Shown here piece by piece: positions 47,230 to 57,763 of a stretch of 64,000 nt of DNA. The stretch covers positions 212,036-276,035 of the forward strand of contig JBBHKE010003048.1 of NCBI GenBank assembly GCA_037447655.1, read 5' to 3'. A program made the translations under genes and the position numbers. Under the pieces are notes generated by a model. It was not told the DNA's origin, did not search any database, and worked only from the letters and a program-made list of their open reading frames with translations. Each line of letters begins with the position of its first letter. Position 1 is the stretch's first letter. This DNA is from Zygnema cylindricum (Eukaryota; Streptophyta; Zygnematophyceae; Zygnematales; Zygnemataceae).

Positions 47230-49071
47230 CTATTTTTCTTTCAACTTCCACAAACAAGTAAACAAACACCCCCTCCCCTTTTTCCTTTTCTTTTTCCTTT
47301 TTCCTTTTCCTTTCATAAAACTTAAGTATTTAACACAATGCATTAAATGAACTGAAATGATAATTGCATCACACATTTTATTTAACATCCCACTTTTCAT
47401 GAATCCGTGCAAAGATTTTATCCACTTCATCACTCTTTCATCCACACACAAACCGATTTCCCTCTTGCGATCCAAACAGCCAGCCCCATCTCCAATCTGC
47501 AACATACACCCAGATGCTAACCCTTTTACAGGCACACCTTTATAAATAACATCACTCCCTTTAGCGATGTCAAACCCATTACCCGCAAAAACTGAACTTT
47601 CCTCACTCTCTCCCATGGATTTTTTTCCACTCTCTCTTTCTAAATTTATTACAAATAAGCATTTCTCCTCCCCTAAACCTTTCATTAAATATTCTTCTTC
47701 TTCCTTATCTTTAAAAACCCCTTCTAGTTTCACTTCTCCCCTTTCCTCGGAATCCATTGAGGTCTCCCTTTCCGACCGGTTTTCTAATTTCAAAATACCT
47801 ATAAAATTTTCCTCATTAATTTTATCGTTCCCGTTTTCACTTATGGATCCTAGATCTGACTTTCTCATTTCTAAGTCATACACCTTACACTCCTCGTCAT
47901 CCTCAAGTGCCTCCTCTCTCTTTACTTCCCTTATACCTCCAAAAGCACACTGTTGCCTTCGAGCAATTTCTGTGTGCTTTTCTCTTTTCCCCATTCTACC
48001 GATGTGAAGAAGCTCCAATTTTTCTTCATCCTCTTTCTCCTCTTCCTCTTCGTCCTCCTCATCCACATTCCAACTTCTAAGTTTTTCCAAACAAGGGCAT
48101 TCCTCCATGTAATGACCCGGTTCCCTACAAAAGAAGCAAACCCCTTTTTCCAAAGCCCCCGTGTCTTTTCCTCTCCCTCTTTTTCCACCAAAGTTTCGAT
48201 ACGGTTTACTTTTGTCTTTCTTCCTCTCATGACGCTTCCGCTCGTCACCACCGTTCCTCTCATCACGCTTCCGCCAATCACCACCTGTAAATGCATTCAC
48301 CCCGTCACTTCCCCTACGAAGCTCCAAAGTGCTTTCCCTTACAAGAATTATCCCCATGGTAAAGCTCCAAGTCCATGAGGAGCCATCCATTGCCTGCATA
48401 CGACAAATGATGTTTTCGTACTCTTCTGGGAGTTTCATCAGTAGTATATTAATCTTCCTCTCCTCAGATTTTACATATCCCGGACTAGCAAGCTGAACAT
48501 ATAGCGCAACAATATCATTGCAAAACTCTATCATGCTACCGCCTTTATAAACATATGCATCTATTTCTTGGTTTACTAATTGCTGCCTCTGAATAGTCTT
48601 ACTCTTATAAATCTGACTTAGTGCTTCCCATATCTCTGAAGACTTCATTAAGTTTATAAGAGTGATAGCTATGGACTTAGACACGTTTCTAAGTATGAGA
48701 TGCTTTGCTATAGTATCTTTGTATTCCCATATTTTTCTCTCATTTTCTTCAGCTTTAAACCTTACAAATGGAACCATAGTCGAGAGCTTAACTCCCCTCA
48801 CCATCGGTGTTCCTTTTCCCTTCTCCCATTTTTCCCCATCCACGGAACGGTTTTTCCCTTCACCTTCCGTTGCATCTGAACTCCGGTTGATATTCTAGAC
48901 AGCCTCAGATGATTCTCCATAGTAAGCTCCTCCAAATCCAGGTGGCGGGCATCTCACTTGTCTCGAAACTGTTCCCCATAAGTGCTTCTCGAAAAGCAAT
49001 CCCGCCATTGTAAACTCCAAATAAGTGAAGTCTGTTCCATCGAACATAGGCACCCTAGATGGTGGGCCCAT
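47230..49071 (-). CDS. Copia-3 Gag with RNase H-like C-terminal relic
   Basis: One frame of 613 codons from the ATG at 49071 (MGPPSRVPMFDGTDF), broken only by a TAG at codon 59 (48897-48895). The Gag core has LVNQEIDAYVYKGGSMIEF and LLMKLPEEYENIICRM, as in Ty1/copia Gag (UBN2-type), and a CCHC zinc knuckle, CFFCREPGHYMEEC, about two-fifths of the way along. A long acidic, Lys/Glu-rich region follows. The last ~100 residues (SGCMLQIGDGAGCLDRK, MKWIKSLHGFMKSGMLNKMC) line up by eye with Copia-2 RNase H (SGYVLYVGDGAFCWSSK, FMWVKSLLGELGHLKSGVQK). That suggests an internal deletion fused Gag to the tail of pol. Packaging in trans is the likely role. Whether the TAG is read through is unknown. Confidence 0.8.
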
Positions 49072-49075
49072 AACC
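49061..49075 (-). other. Copia-3 primer-binding site (half-tRNA iMet type)
   Basis: GGTGGGCCCATAACC directly abuts the 5' LTR and equals plant initiator tRNA-Met from the anticodon stem through C40. The gag ATG is complementary to the CAU anticodon. Confidence 0.8.
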
Positions 49076-50252
49076 TGAAACTCTGAGACCTCCATTGGCC
49101 CTCTGAGTATGCAGATCCAAAAGAAGCTTATCTAGATAGTGCCGACTCCAAGTTTTTATAAACCTAAATGACTGACCCCTTGACAGTCACAACCCCAATA
49201 TAGATTCACCCCTGTGAAATAACACTTTTTGTGTGCTCAGTTCCACCACAGAATGCAAAGTTGGAATATGACATTTTTTGGACACATTCACCCACTTTGA
49301 CTTTCCCTTAGAAATAATACCACCCTGGCAGACAAAAACTCTGACCGACTTCACCCATGTGTAGCTTGGACTCCCTTGAGTCCGCAGCAAAAAGAATCAC
49401 TGAAAATGGTTAAGTAAATTGATAGTTATGGTTGGCCAAAGTTTGCCATTTACACAGGGTGCTTTCTGGGAGAGGCAGCTACCTACCCAAAATTTTCTAA
49501 GTCCTATACCCTCTCTAATACTCTATCTAGTGAAGCACGGCACCAATCAAATTACTGTGTTGAACAGAAAAGTACAGGTGCCGGTGTACTTTCTATACGG
49601 CCATTGTAGGACATGGCCAAAATGTCGACACGTGTCAAATCAGGATTAGTTCCTGTAATCTCCGGAATTCCCGTAATCCAATGTTATCACGCCACGTGTC
49701 ATCTGACGTGGCAAAGACCGTAAAACGCCAAAAGTGCCTTTTCCGTGATCGCGGCGCCTATCGCGGCCGTCCGATCAAAACCGGCTATAATCCTAGCCGC
49801 TGAAATTCGACGCGCGGTATTTGTTTCGCTATCGAAACAAATGCGCGGTATTTCTTCTGTCCCCATACCGTACTTCGTACTAAATCAAATTGTATCTATG
49901 TACGAAGTATCTATTCGTCGTTAAACGAATTAATCTACACGTAACAATTAATATATTTATTAAACCCTATATATCGTAATATGTGTCCTAGACTTAACGG
50001 CTAGAGCTAACGGCTAATGTGAATTGACGGACGACAGGTACCAGGATCAATTCATGGGTCCGTCAACTTACTTTTGGTAAGTCTACCTAATTTACTCCCT
50101 GTCTTCTATAGAGAGCTTAGGCAGCCATGGCTCCCTATCCAGCCTTCAGTGACTACAACAAGTGTGGGGGCTTCGAGAGGGGAGTTAGAGGCAGACCGCC
50201 TTAGCTCTTTTTCTATCCTAATACAGACCTAGAAAATACTCAAATATCAACA
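49076..50252 (-). repeat. Copia-3 5' LTR
   Basis: 1177 bp, TGAAACTCTGAGACCTCC ... CAAATATCAACA. Nearly identical to 46066-47211 by eye, so insertion is fairly recent. Confidence 0.93.
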
Positions 50253-50703
50253 CCATGTACCTGCATACCAAATCATAATACGAAAGAACTTTTGTCCTTT
50301 TTGCAAATGCCTATCTTTTACGCCACCTCATTTTTTAGGGTTCTTGTTTTCGAACATGACGAATATCCTTCGCCGAAAATAGTGTGACGAAAGAGCCTTG
50401 CCAGAATTAGCGCGATGAAAGACCGTTTCGAGATTACTTTTCTAATTTTCAGTTGCGTTTTGAAAAGTACATACCATGTGCAAATTTCGTCAATTTTTGT
50501 TGGTTTTCTATTGTGACACGTAGCTTATTCGTCCAGCTTGTCACGAATTTTTTTTTTTTTGTATTTGCCAACCCACCTCTTACAGGTACCTTGGTAATTA
50601 CAGAGAAAAATGGAGCGAACGCCTCGCGGATAAACATCCGACGGTCAGTATTACCTCCAAGACCCTCGAAGAGTATCGGCAAAATTCTCTGGAATGTTGT
50701 TTC
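50253..50703. other. Intergenic DNA
   Basis: No gene recognised. Confidence 0.35.
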
Positions 50704-51672
50704 TGTTGAAAATGGAGGTATTTTGTAGTCTTTCTTATGGACTTACTCCAACCCTCATACTTGTCATAGTCACTGAGGACCTGTATAAAGCCATGGCTGC
50801 CTGGTGCAGCTAAAGGAGACAGGTAAATCATTCAGGGCAGTTTTTCTTTGCAAAATATATTACTGCACCTTGTGAGAATTGAACCAGTGACCTCTGGATG
50901 ATCACCGTACGGAACAGCCGTACGCCTTATCCAGCAAGCCCTGAAGATTCGATAAATGTATATGGCGCGATAATATTTTGAAGTCGTATAGCGCCGGACA
51001 TTTCATTTAACAAATTATGGAACGATTTATGCATGGAAACATACCGCGTCGCACGAAATCGGGACCGCACGAAAATTACGAATTAACATTTAATTTCGAC
51101 GGACGAAATTAAAATGTTTAGATCGAACGACTCACAGTGGAGCCGGAATACCGGAATAGACATTTGGCGGTTTGCGGAGCAGATGTCGGCGGATCACACG
51201 TGGCAACATATGGTTGGACAGCGGACATTACGGGAGGAGCAACCACGGCTCCGGAACTAACACGCGTCAGGGGACCGGCCATGCCGTACTATGGCCGTAC
51301 AAGAAGTACAGCGGTACCTGTACCTTCTTGTACTTTACAGTAATATTATTGGTCTAGTACCTTAGAGATAGGTTTAGAGAGGTAGCTTAGGACTTAGAAT
51401 ATTTTTCGGTTTTTCAACCTCTCTCCCAGAGAGCACCTGTATTTATGGACCAACTTTGGTCAGCCATAACTTAATGCTCAGGTGAGCAAATTCAGCGATT
51501 CTTTTTGCTACGGACTCAGGGGAGTCTAAGCTACAAAGAAATGTAGTTGGTCAGAGATTTTGCGTCCTAGGGTGGGACTTATTCATTGTCAAAGTCAAAA
51601 GTGCATATACTATCCAAGAGGTTTCACATAAGCTGGACATTCTGTGTACCAATGGAGGTCACAGAATTACAC
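50704..51672 (+). repeat. Solo LTR of a fourth copia family, inverted relative to Copia-1 to -3
   Basis: Starts TGTTGAAAATGG and ends GAATTACACA. The reverse complement follows the LTR plan of the others: CTCCATTGG near the start, CCATGGC and AGTGACT..GACAAG near the end. A tRNA-like module lies on the minus strand at 50867-50945. No target duplication found. Confidence 0.6.
50867..50945 (-). other. tRNA-like module in the inverted solo LTR
   Basis: On the minus strand: GCTGGATAAGGCG (A-box-like), a strong anticodon-arm-like hairpin CGTACGG...CCGTACG, and GGTTCAATTCT (B-box-like). This is the most tRNA-like of the set, and is again antisense to the LTR's own orientation. Confidence 0.5.
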
Positions 51673-51689
51673 AAATCCTGGTATGAACA

Positions 51690-51915
51690 TTTATCTTTTA
51701 CTAAATAAACCCCTAACGGTAAATAAACTAATATATATTTCCCGTAAACCTCCGGATAGCCTAGGTAGCCATGGCTCTAGCTTCCTCTCCAATTTCTCAG
51801 TGATTCCGACAAGTTTGAGAGTTGGAGAGAGAAGTTAGAGGTAGACTGCCTCGGCTTCATTCTATATATCTATTTAGACCTAGAAAATACTAAAAAACGG
51901 ACCATTAATTTCTAC
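51690..51915 (-). repeat. Copia-2-type LTR fragment
   Basis: Matches 41380-41582 (AAACCTCCGGATAGCCTAGG to TTAATTTCTACA). Joined directly to an inverted Copia-3 piece at 51916. Confidence 0.8.
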
Positions 51916-52435
51916 ATGATGCAATTATTATTTCAGTTCATCTAATGCATTGTTTTAAATATGAGAGTATTTTTCTTAAGTTTTATAAAAGAAAAAAAAA
52001 AAAAAATAGGGGAAGGAGTGTTTGTTTATTTGTTTGTAAGAGTTGAAAGGAAGTAGACTAGAAAAAAAAGGGAGTGTTGATATTTGAGTATTTTCTAGGT
52101 CTTTATAGAAAATGAGCAAATGCAGTCTGTCCCTGACTCCCTTCTCCAAGCCCCCACACTTGTTGTAGTCACTAAAGGCTTGATAGGGAGCTAGAGCCAT
52201 GGCAGCCTAAGCTCACCATAGAAGACAGGTGGATTAGGTAGATTTTAAGAAAAAGGTACTTGACAGACCCAGGAATTGATCCTAGTACGTGCCGTCCATC
52301 AAGTTGCCGTAGCCGTTAGCTCTAACCGTTAAGTCTAGGACAAATATTACGATATGTAGGGTTTAATAAATATTTAAATTGATACACGTAGAATAATTCG
52401 TTTAACGGATAATAGATACTTAGTGCATAGATACA
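51916..52435 (+). mobile_element. Inverted Copia-3 3' fragment (gag tail and partial LTR)
   Basis: 51916-52076 is the reverse complement of the Copia-3 3' internal region (compare 47212-47370), followed by TGTTGATATTTGAGTATTTT, the start of the LTR in reverse. It stops inside the LTR at 52435, where a Copia-2-type LTR start follows. Confidence 0.8.
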
Positions 52436-52890
52436 GAAACTCTGAGACCTCCATAAGTCCTCAGAGTAGACAGCTTCCAAGAAGCCTCTAGGATAATCCT
52501 GACCCCTTTGTGTTCCAGCAAAAATAACTTTCACCCTGGCAGACAAAAACCCTGATCACCTCCATCCCTGTAAAGGCAAGACTCCCCTGAGTCGGTAGCA
52601 AAAAGAATCACTGAATTTGCTCCCCTGAGCAGTAAGTTATGGAGGGTCAAAGTTGACCTTTTGTACAGAAGCTCTCTGGGAGAGGGGGTCCTATCTTCTA
52701 ATTTTTCTAAGTCCTATCTCTCTCACAGACTCTATCTACTGATGTACGGAACCAATCAGAATTGAGTTCCGTACGCAAAAGTACAGCTGCCGGTGTACTT
52801 TATGTACGGACATTGTACGACATGGCCAAAATGTCGACACATGTCAAATCCGGATTCGGTGCCATAATCTCCGGAGATTCCACAATCCAA
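52436..52890 (-). repeat. Copia-2-type LTR fragment left of the gap
   Basis: AAACTCTGAGACCTCCATAA onward follows 40450-40980. Ends at the run of Ns. Confidence 0.85.
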
Positions 52891-52900
52891 CNNNNNNNNN
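52891..52900. other. Assembly gap (10 N)
   Basis: Ten Ns. The flanking LTR pieces belong to different families (Copia-2 type on the left, Copia-3 type on the right), so the true missing sequence may be much longer than 10 bases and could be a whole element. Confidence 1.
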
Positions 52901-53710
52901 NGCCTACCCAAAATTTTCTAAGTCCTATTCCCTCTCTAAAACTCTATCTACTGAAGCACGGCACCAATCAAATTACTGTGTCGTACAGAAAAGTACAGGT
53001 GCCGGTGTACTTTCTGTACGGCCATTACACGACATGGCCAAAATGTCGACACGTGTCAAATCAGGATTAGTTCCTGTAATCTCCGGAATTCCCGTAATCC
53101 AATGTTATTACGCCACGTGTTTATTTGACGTGGCAAAAACCGTAAAACGCCAAAAGTACATTTCCGTGATCGCGGCGCCTATCGCGGCAGTTCGATCAAA
53201 ACCGGCTATAATCCTAGCCGCTGAAATTCGTCGCGCGGTATTCGTTTCGCTATCGAAACAAATGCGCGGTATTTGTTTTGCTATCGAAACAAATGCGCGG
53301 TATCCGTTCTGTCCACATACCGTACTTCGTACTGAATCAAACTGTATCTATGTACAAAGTATCTATAAGCCGTTAAACGGATTTATCTACATATAAAGAT
53401 TTATATATTTATTAAACCCTATATATCGTAATATCATTCCTAGACTTAATGGCTAGAGCTAACGGCTAATGCCGCTTGACGGACCGCAGGTACCAGGATC
53501 AATTCCTGCGTCCGACAACTATCTTTTGGTAAGTCTACCTAATTCACCCCCTGTCTTCTCTAGAGAGCCTAGGCAGCCATGGCTCTAGCTCCCTATCCAG
53601 CCTTCAGTGACTACAACAAGTGTGGGGGCTTGGATAGGGGAGTTAGAGGCAGACCGCCTCAACTCTTTTTCTATCCTAATACGGACCTAGAAAATACTCA
53701 AATATCAACA
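52901..53710 (-). repeat. Copia-3-type LTR fragment right of the gap
   Basis: Follows 46470-47211 to the end CAAATATCAACA at 53710. Contains a short tandem duplication of ATGCGCGGTATTTGTTT-like units near 53240-53300 and the tRNA-like module at 53446-53522. Confidence 0.87.
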
Positions 53711-53977
53711 ACTTAAACTAAAATCACCCCCTCGAGGTGATTTTGGATGAAGATTTCTTTTGGGTTGGATTCTCTTGCCCGAGGGATGAAAAGGGGAAAA
53801 CGTCAAAATGCGTTCACATGATGACAAACACGTCGTACATCTTAAGTATGAATTGACGTTCACTCTACTTTGGTAAAAATGATTTTCTCGTACGGCTAAA
53901 GTTTTTGTCAAAGTTCGCTGAATTTTAGGGCAAAAAGACAAAGAAAAATAGATACTTTAATACATGGGGATGTACCC
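53711..53977. mobile_element. Right-end fragment of a family A element
   Basis: Matches 31134-31394 (AAAATCACCCCCTC, GGATTCTCTTGCCC, ACATGGGGATGTACCC), ending before TTA at 53978-53980. The left part was lost at the junction with the LTR. Confidence 0.75.
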
Positions 53978-54171
53978 TTATTACTATAATGAACCTTGCA
54001 ACTTTTTGAAACTTTTAGCACGCGCGAGCATGCCAATTGGGGCCACACCTCGTTTTCTCCGCGCGACCGTATGTTTAGGGGTATTTAATTGTATTGTGGT
54101 GTTGCATAACGGTTGAAATGTCAACGATTTTTCGCACTACGGTATTGGTCGAATAATTCAATATCCATACG

Positions 54172-54660
54172 CTCGAAGTCGCAATCGGGTACCCGAATCC
54201 GTACCCTACCGGTACCCGCATGTGTGCGTCGGATCTGGAACATATTCGGGTGCCAAATTTGGGGAGGCAGTCGAATTCGGCCGGGTGATTAAAAAAAAAT
54301 AAAAACAAATTTGGGTATTGACCGGGTAAGCAAAAAACGAAAAAAATGTAGGTTCCGTAGGTACGTTCCACTACAGTACGTTACAGTACAATATTGTCCA
54401 TACTATTCAATATTATTGTACTTTGTACTTTAGGTGTCGTGGAAGGTAATGGGAGATGTACCATTAATTATATACTTATTCGGGTATCGGCGGGTACGGG
54501 TAGTCGCGAGAAATCAAGTTTCGGTTAACTTTTATTTTCGTGAACGCACTGGGTAACAGTTTAGGAGCGTGACATAACGCGGAGGGGTTTCGGGTGTTCA
54601 AATTTTGAAAAAAAAAATGTCGGAATCGGGTATCGAAAATTTTGACTTTGCGACCTCTGC
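54172..54660. mobile_element. Family D repeat, copy 3
   Basis: Same orientation as 4768-5233: TCGGGTACCCGAATCCGTAC start, GGTAGTCGCGAGAAATCAAG interior, ending TTTGCGACCTCTG. Confidence 0.65.
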
Positions 54661-55631
54661 CATAGGCCTATTAACTGCGATTTTTCAGTATGCCGTTTTG
54701 TGAGATTTTGGAAAACAAAAAGGCTAAAAGTACGAGGCACCTTATTTTTTTTTAATTTTGTTAAAGAGCTATTTTTCATAAGGTTTCATGCACAACAAGC
54801 TCTTAAAAAGGTGATTTAGTCTTTAGCCACTATTTTAAATCCCTTTTTAAGGAATTTCAGGCTGTTTATTAGCTTGTTCCCACTGGAAAAAAAATCACTT
54901 TGGCTACACACGAGCGTTCAAATAATGTACGGCTTTTCGTAGCACCGACTTTGTTGTTTTCGGAAGTCCTCGAAAAACCGTACAAACGAACTTCCTCCAA
55001 ATATTTGAGGATATTGAATTCAGGTAAAAGTTGCGTCTTTCTTTGAAACAGGCAAACGGTAACCCCAAAAGTTGACGTAGCAAAAACAACACCCGAACGG
55101 CTATTTCAATGTTTTTCGCGCGAATAAACTGTCCAACTTTGAACCACCGTCGTCGTCCTTCGTTTGAAAAATTGCAGGTTTGTTATCGCGCCTATGTTTA
55201 ATGACGTCTAAGCGTGTGACGTGTCACAGGACACCTTCAATCGGAGTTACGTGCCAAAATTTTGTTGTTTACAAGTCCCGTTTTCTGATGAGTTATGGGT
55301 AAATCATCGGAATGGGCAAAAAATTATTAATGCTCTGGTGGGAACAGGCTATCAATGTATTTTTAGGGTTTTCTAAAGTTCGGTAGTCAACGCTTTTTGA
55401 CCATTTTGTACCATTTTGCACCACTATTGTACATCTTTGTATTATCTTCCGTAAGCGCTTGCGCGGAGCAAAAATAGTGCCTACGAAAAGTCTTCCTTTA
55501 TTTCACACATCAATTTGCTGACTGGGATCCATGTCACATGTAGTGTAGTGTAACACTTGGCCCGGATTGGGCGGGCACCGTTTAAACATAACTTAACCGG
55601 TTTTTCACCAGCTCGTTTAAGTTGATCGCTA
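54661..55631. other. Intergenic DNA
   Basis: About 1 kb with no gene, RNA or repeat end that I can support. Confidence 0.35.
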
Positions 55632-55847
55632 CACCGTGTATCGCTGATAGTGTTATTTTTTTTCGCCGCTTAAAACATTTTTTCTCTGTACACATATGTC
55701 CAATTTTCAGTTTGAGACCGCCAATCGGAAGCTGAGAATCTTAACTTTCAATATCTACCGTTAGATCCACAATCCGACAGGCGTGTATGGAGAAAAGGTG
55801 TATTTAGTGGCAAAAAAAAACATTAACACTAATAGCAATCCGCGGTG
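55632..55847. mobile_element. TA-flanked MITE, family E copy 4
   Basis: Ends CACCGTGTATCGCTGATAG and CTAATAGCAATCCGCGGTG bounded by TA. Interior matches 4182-4393. Confidence 0.87.
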
Positions 55848-55889
55848 TACTGTACAGTACAGTCTGGTCTACAATACTGTAACGTCTTA

Positions 55890-56862
55890 GGGTACTTTCG
55901 CATGTAACCGAAACTTCGTCTTGTTACTTTGTTTTTTAGCGAAGATTCCCCGTACAACTTTAGAGCATTCGTATGTAAAGAAATGAAATCGTAACTTTAG
56001 ATTGTGACGGATGTAAACGTGGGTGTAATTTGTGACGATTGTAGATGCGTACAAAACTCGCGACAATTGATGACGTTCACAAAATAGAGACAGTCGTAGA
56101 TGTCTAGCTACTTGTGACATTGTAGATGTTTAGGGTTCGTGACATTTTGACGTCACGCGTACTTATGATAGCGTCGACGTCACAAATTCCAAAACATTTC
56201 CGCCATGGTTTTCCGATTTTGTTTTTTCGTCCGTTTTCACTCTACTTGCCACCAAAATAAGTTAAAAGACAGCCAAAAGAAATATTTTTTATAGATCTTT
56301 CATTTGATACCTTTCTTGCCTTTTTCCATTGCAAGAATTGCGAGATAGACGCGTTAGTGGGAGAAGGAGAGAGAGAGAGAGAGAGAGGCGCTTTCACGGA
56401 CTTTGCCTTTGCGAAATGGCGTCCGTTGGTCGAAACCCCCTCCACGGCCCCTGTACGAAAAAAAAGCGCACGGAAAAAAATCACGCACAGGCTGGAAAAG
56501 TGCGGTGGGTTTTTTTTTTCGTATTTCGCGCTCAAAAATTGTAAAAAACTTTTGGCACGTGCGACGGCATCTGCCTATTCGTTTACCTCGTGGAACTTTA
56601 TTTAAAACCACCTCGCGAGGTGATTTTATATAAAGTTTGAAGATGAGCTGGAAGGACGCGAAATTGGGTTGAAATGCGCCTAGATGACAAATTGCATCGC
56701 GCTAGACGACAAATTGCAGTACATTTAAAGTTGTAAGGTAACGCAACTTGTACGGAGTAAATTTTATATTTTTGGTACGGCTGCGGATTTTCTCATATTT
56801 TTCTAAGTTATGGAGTAAAACGACAGAAAATAACTGTAACTTTAGCACATGCGAAAGTACCA
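55890..56862. mobile_element. PIF/Harbinger-like family A element, copy A2
   Basis: Colinear with 10376-11359 in inverted orientation. Ends GGGTACTTTCGCATGTA and CACATGCGAAAGTACCA, TTA target duplication at 55887-55889 and 56863-56865. Core palindrome CCACCTCGCGAGGTG near 56610. Frames of 62-97 codons in it are conserved by DNA homology only. Confidence 0.87.
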
Positions 56863-57763
56863 TTAAACCGGCATGGCTCGGTTTGGTCAATTATATAAAC
56901 CGCTGGTTCTTTTTTTCACACCAAACCCGGTTTGAAACAATGTACATATGTACGGACAGTTACATCAACAAAGAAGTACATAAAGAACACTAGAACAGCC
57001 TCCTGATGTACGGAATATGCAAAAATAGTACGTTATATTTGACGACACGTCATTTTGGGACTTGTAGCTAGGTGATTTTAGCATTTTTAGGGTTCATATG
57101 GAATTTGGACGGTTGAACGGTTGACACCGTTTCGTTACAGTAGAATCCAACGGTTTATTTTAATTTGGAAACCTCGATTCCTGTTTCGAACCGAACGTTC
57201 GGATTGGTTCACACCGGAACCGAGCCGACTCGAACCGAACCGGAACGAACATTCCATGTAGCCCACATGTGGGGGCGACAACCTTGCAGTCTACATATAG
57301 TCATATACCTATGGGCTATAACCACAATTTGTCGTGTTTCCCAACATTTACAGGTGGTTTATGGGCGGCGCCCTTAGTTCGGCCACGTGTAAGCCCATAA
57401 GTTGACGATTATATATCCGACGTATGCAATTTGCTTATAATGCGGCATGCATGGATCGGGACTTAATCTCGGTTCGCAGAGACCGGCGATCTTTAACCAG
57501 TCTCTTTGCTTTTCTCAAATCACGACCCTTGAACAATAAAAAAAAAAGGGGAAAAAAAGAAGACGTGTGAAGTTTTGTTTCGTTTTATTTTATAGCAACC
57601 GACTAAGTTGACCGTTGAAGACACGGTTTTTTCCTTCCCTTTCAGTTATTTAGTTTGAATGACTATTCGATAAACCTAGTTGTGATAAAAAAGAAAAACT
57701 GGCTAGAAGGAAAATATATTATTAAAAAGGTATTATCTTATTTTAATACCAAAAAGTTATTCC
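56863..57763. other. Region upstream of the DUF604 gene
   Basis: No coding region seen. Contains repeated GAACCGA/CGGTTC motifs (57170-57250) and should include the promoter and 5' UTR of the gene at 57764. Confidence 0.4.

Larger units (their letters stand above)
46066..50252 (-). mobile_element. Copia-3: gag-only LTR retrotransposon with intact structure
   Basis: Two LTRs (46066-47211 and 49076-50252) begin TG and end CA. The 5-bp target duplication CCATG lies at 46061-46065 and 50253-50257. The primer-binding site GGTGGGCCCATAACC (49061-49075) abuts the 5' LTR and the polypurine tract AAAATAAGGGGAG abuts the 3' LTR. The interior is only about 1.86 kb and codes for a Gag-type protein. Protease, integrase and reverse transcriptase are absent. 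It fits the known class of terminal-repeat retrotransposons with a GAG domain (TR-GAG), which depend on enzymes from other elements. Confidence 0.92.
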
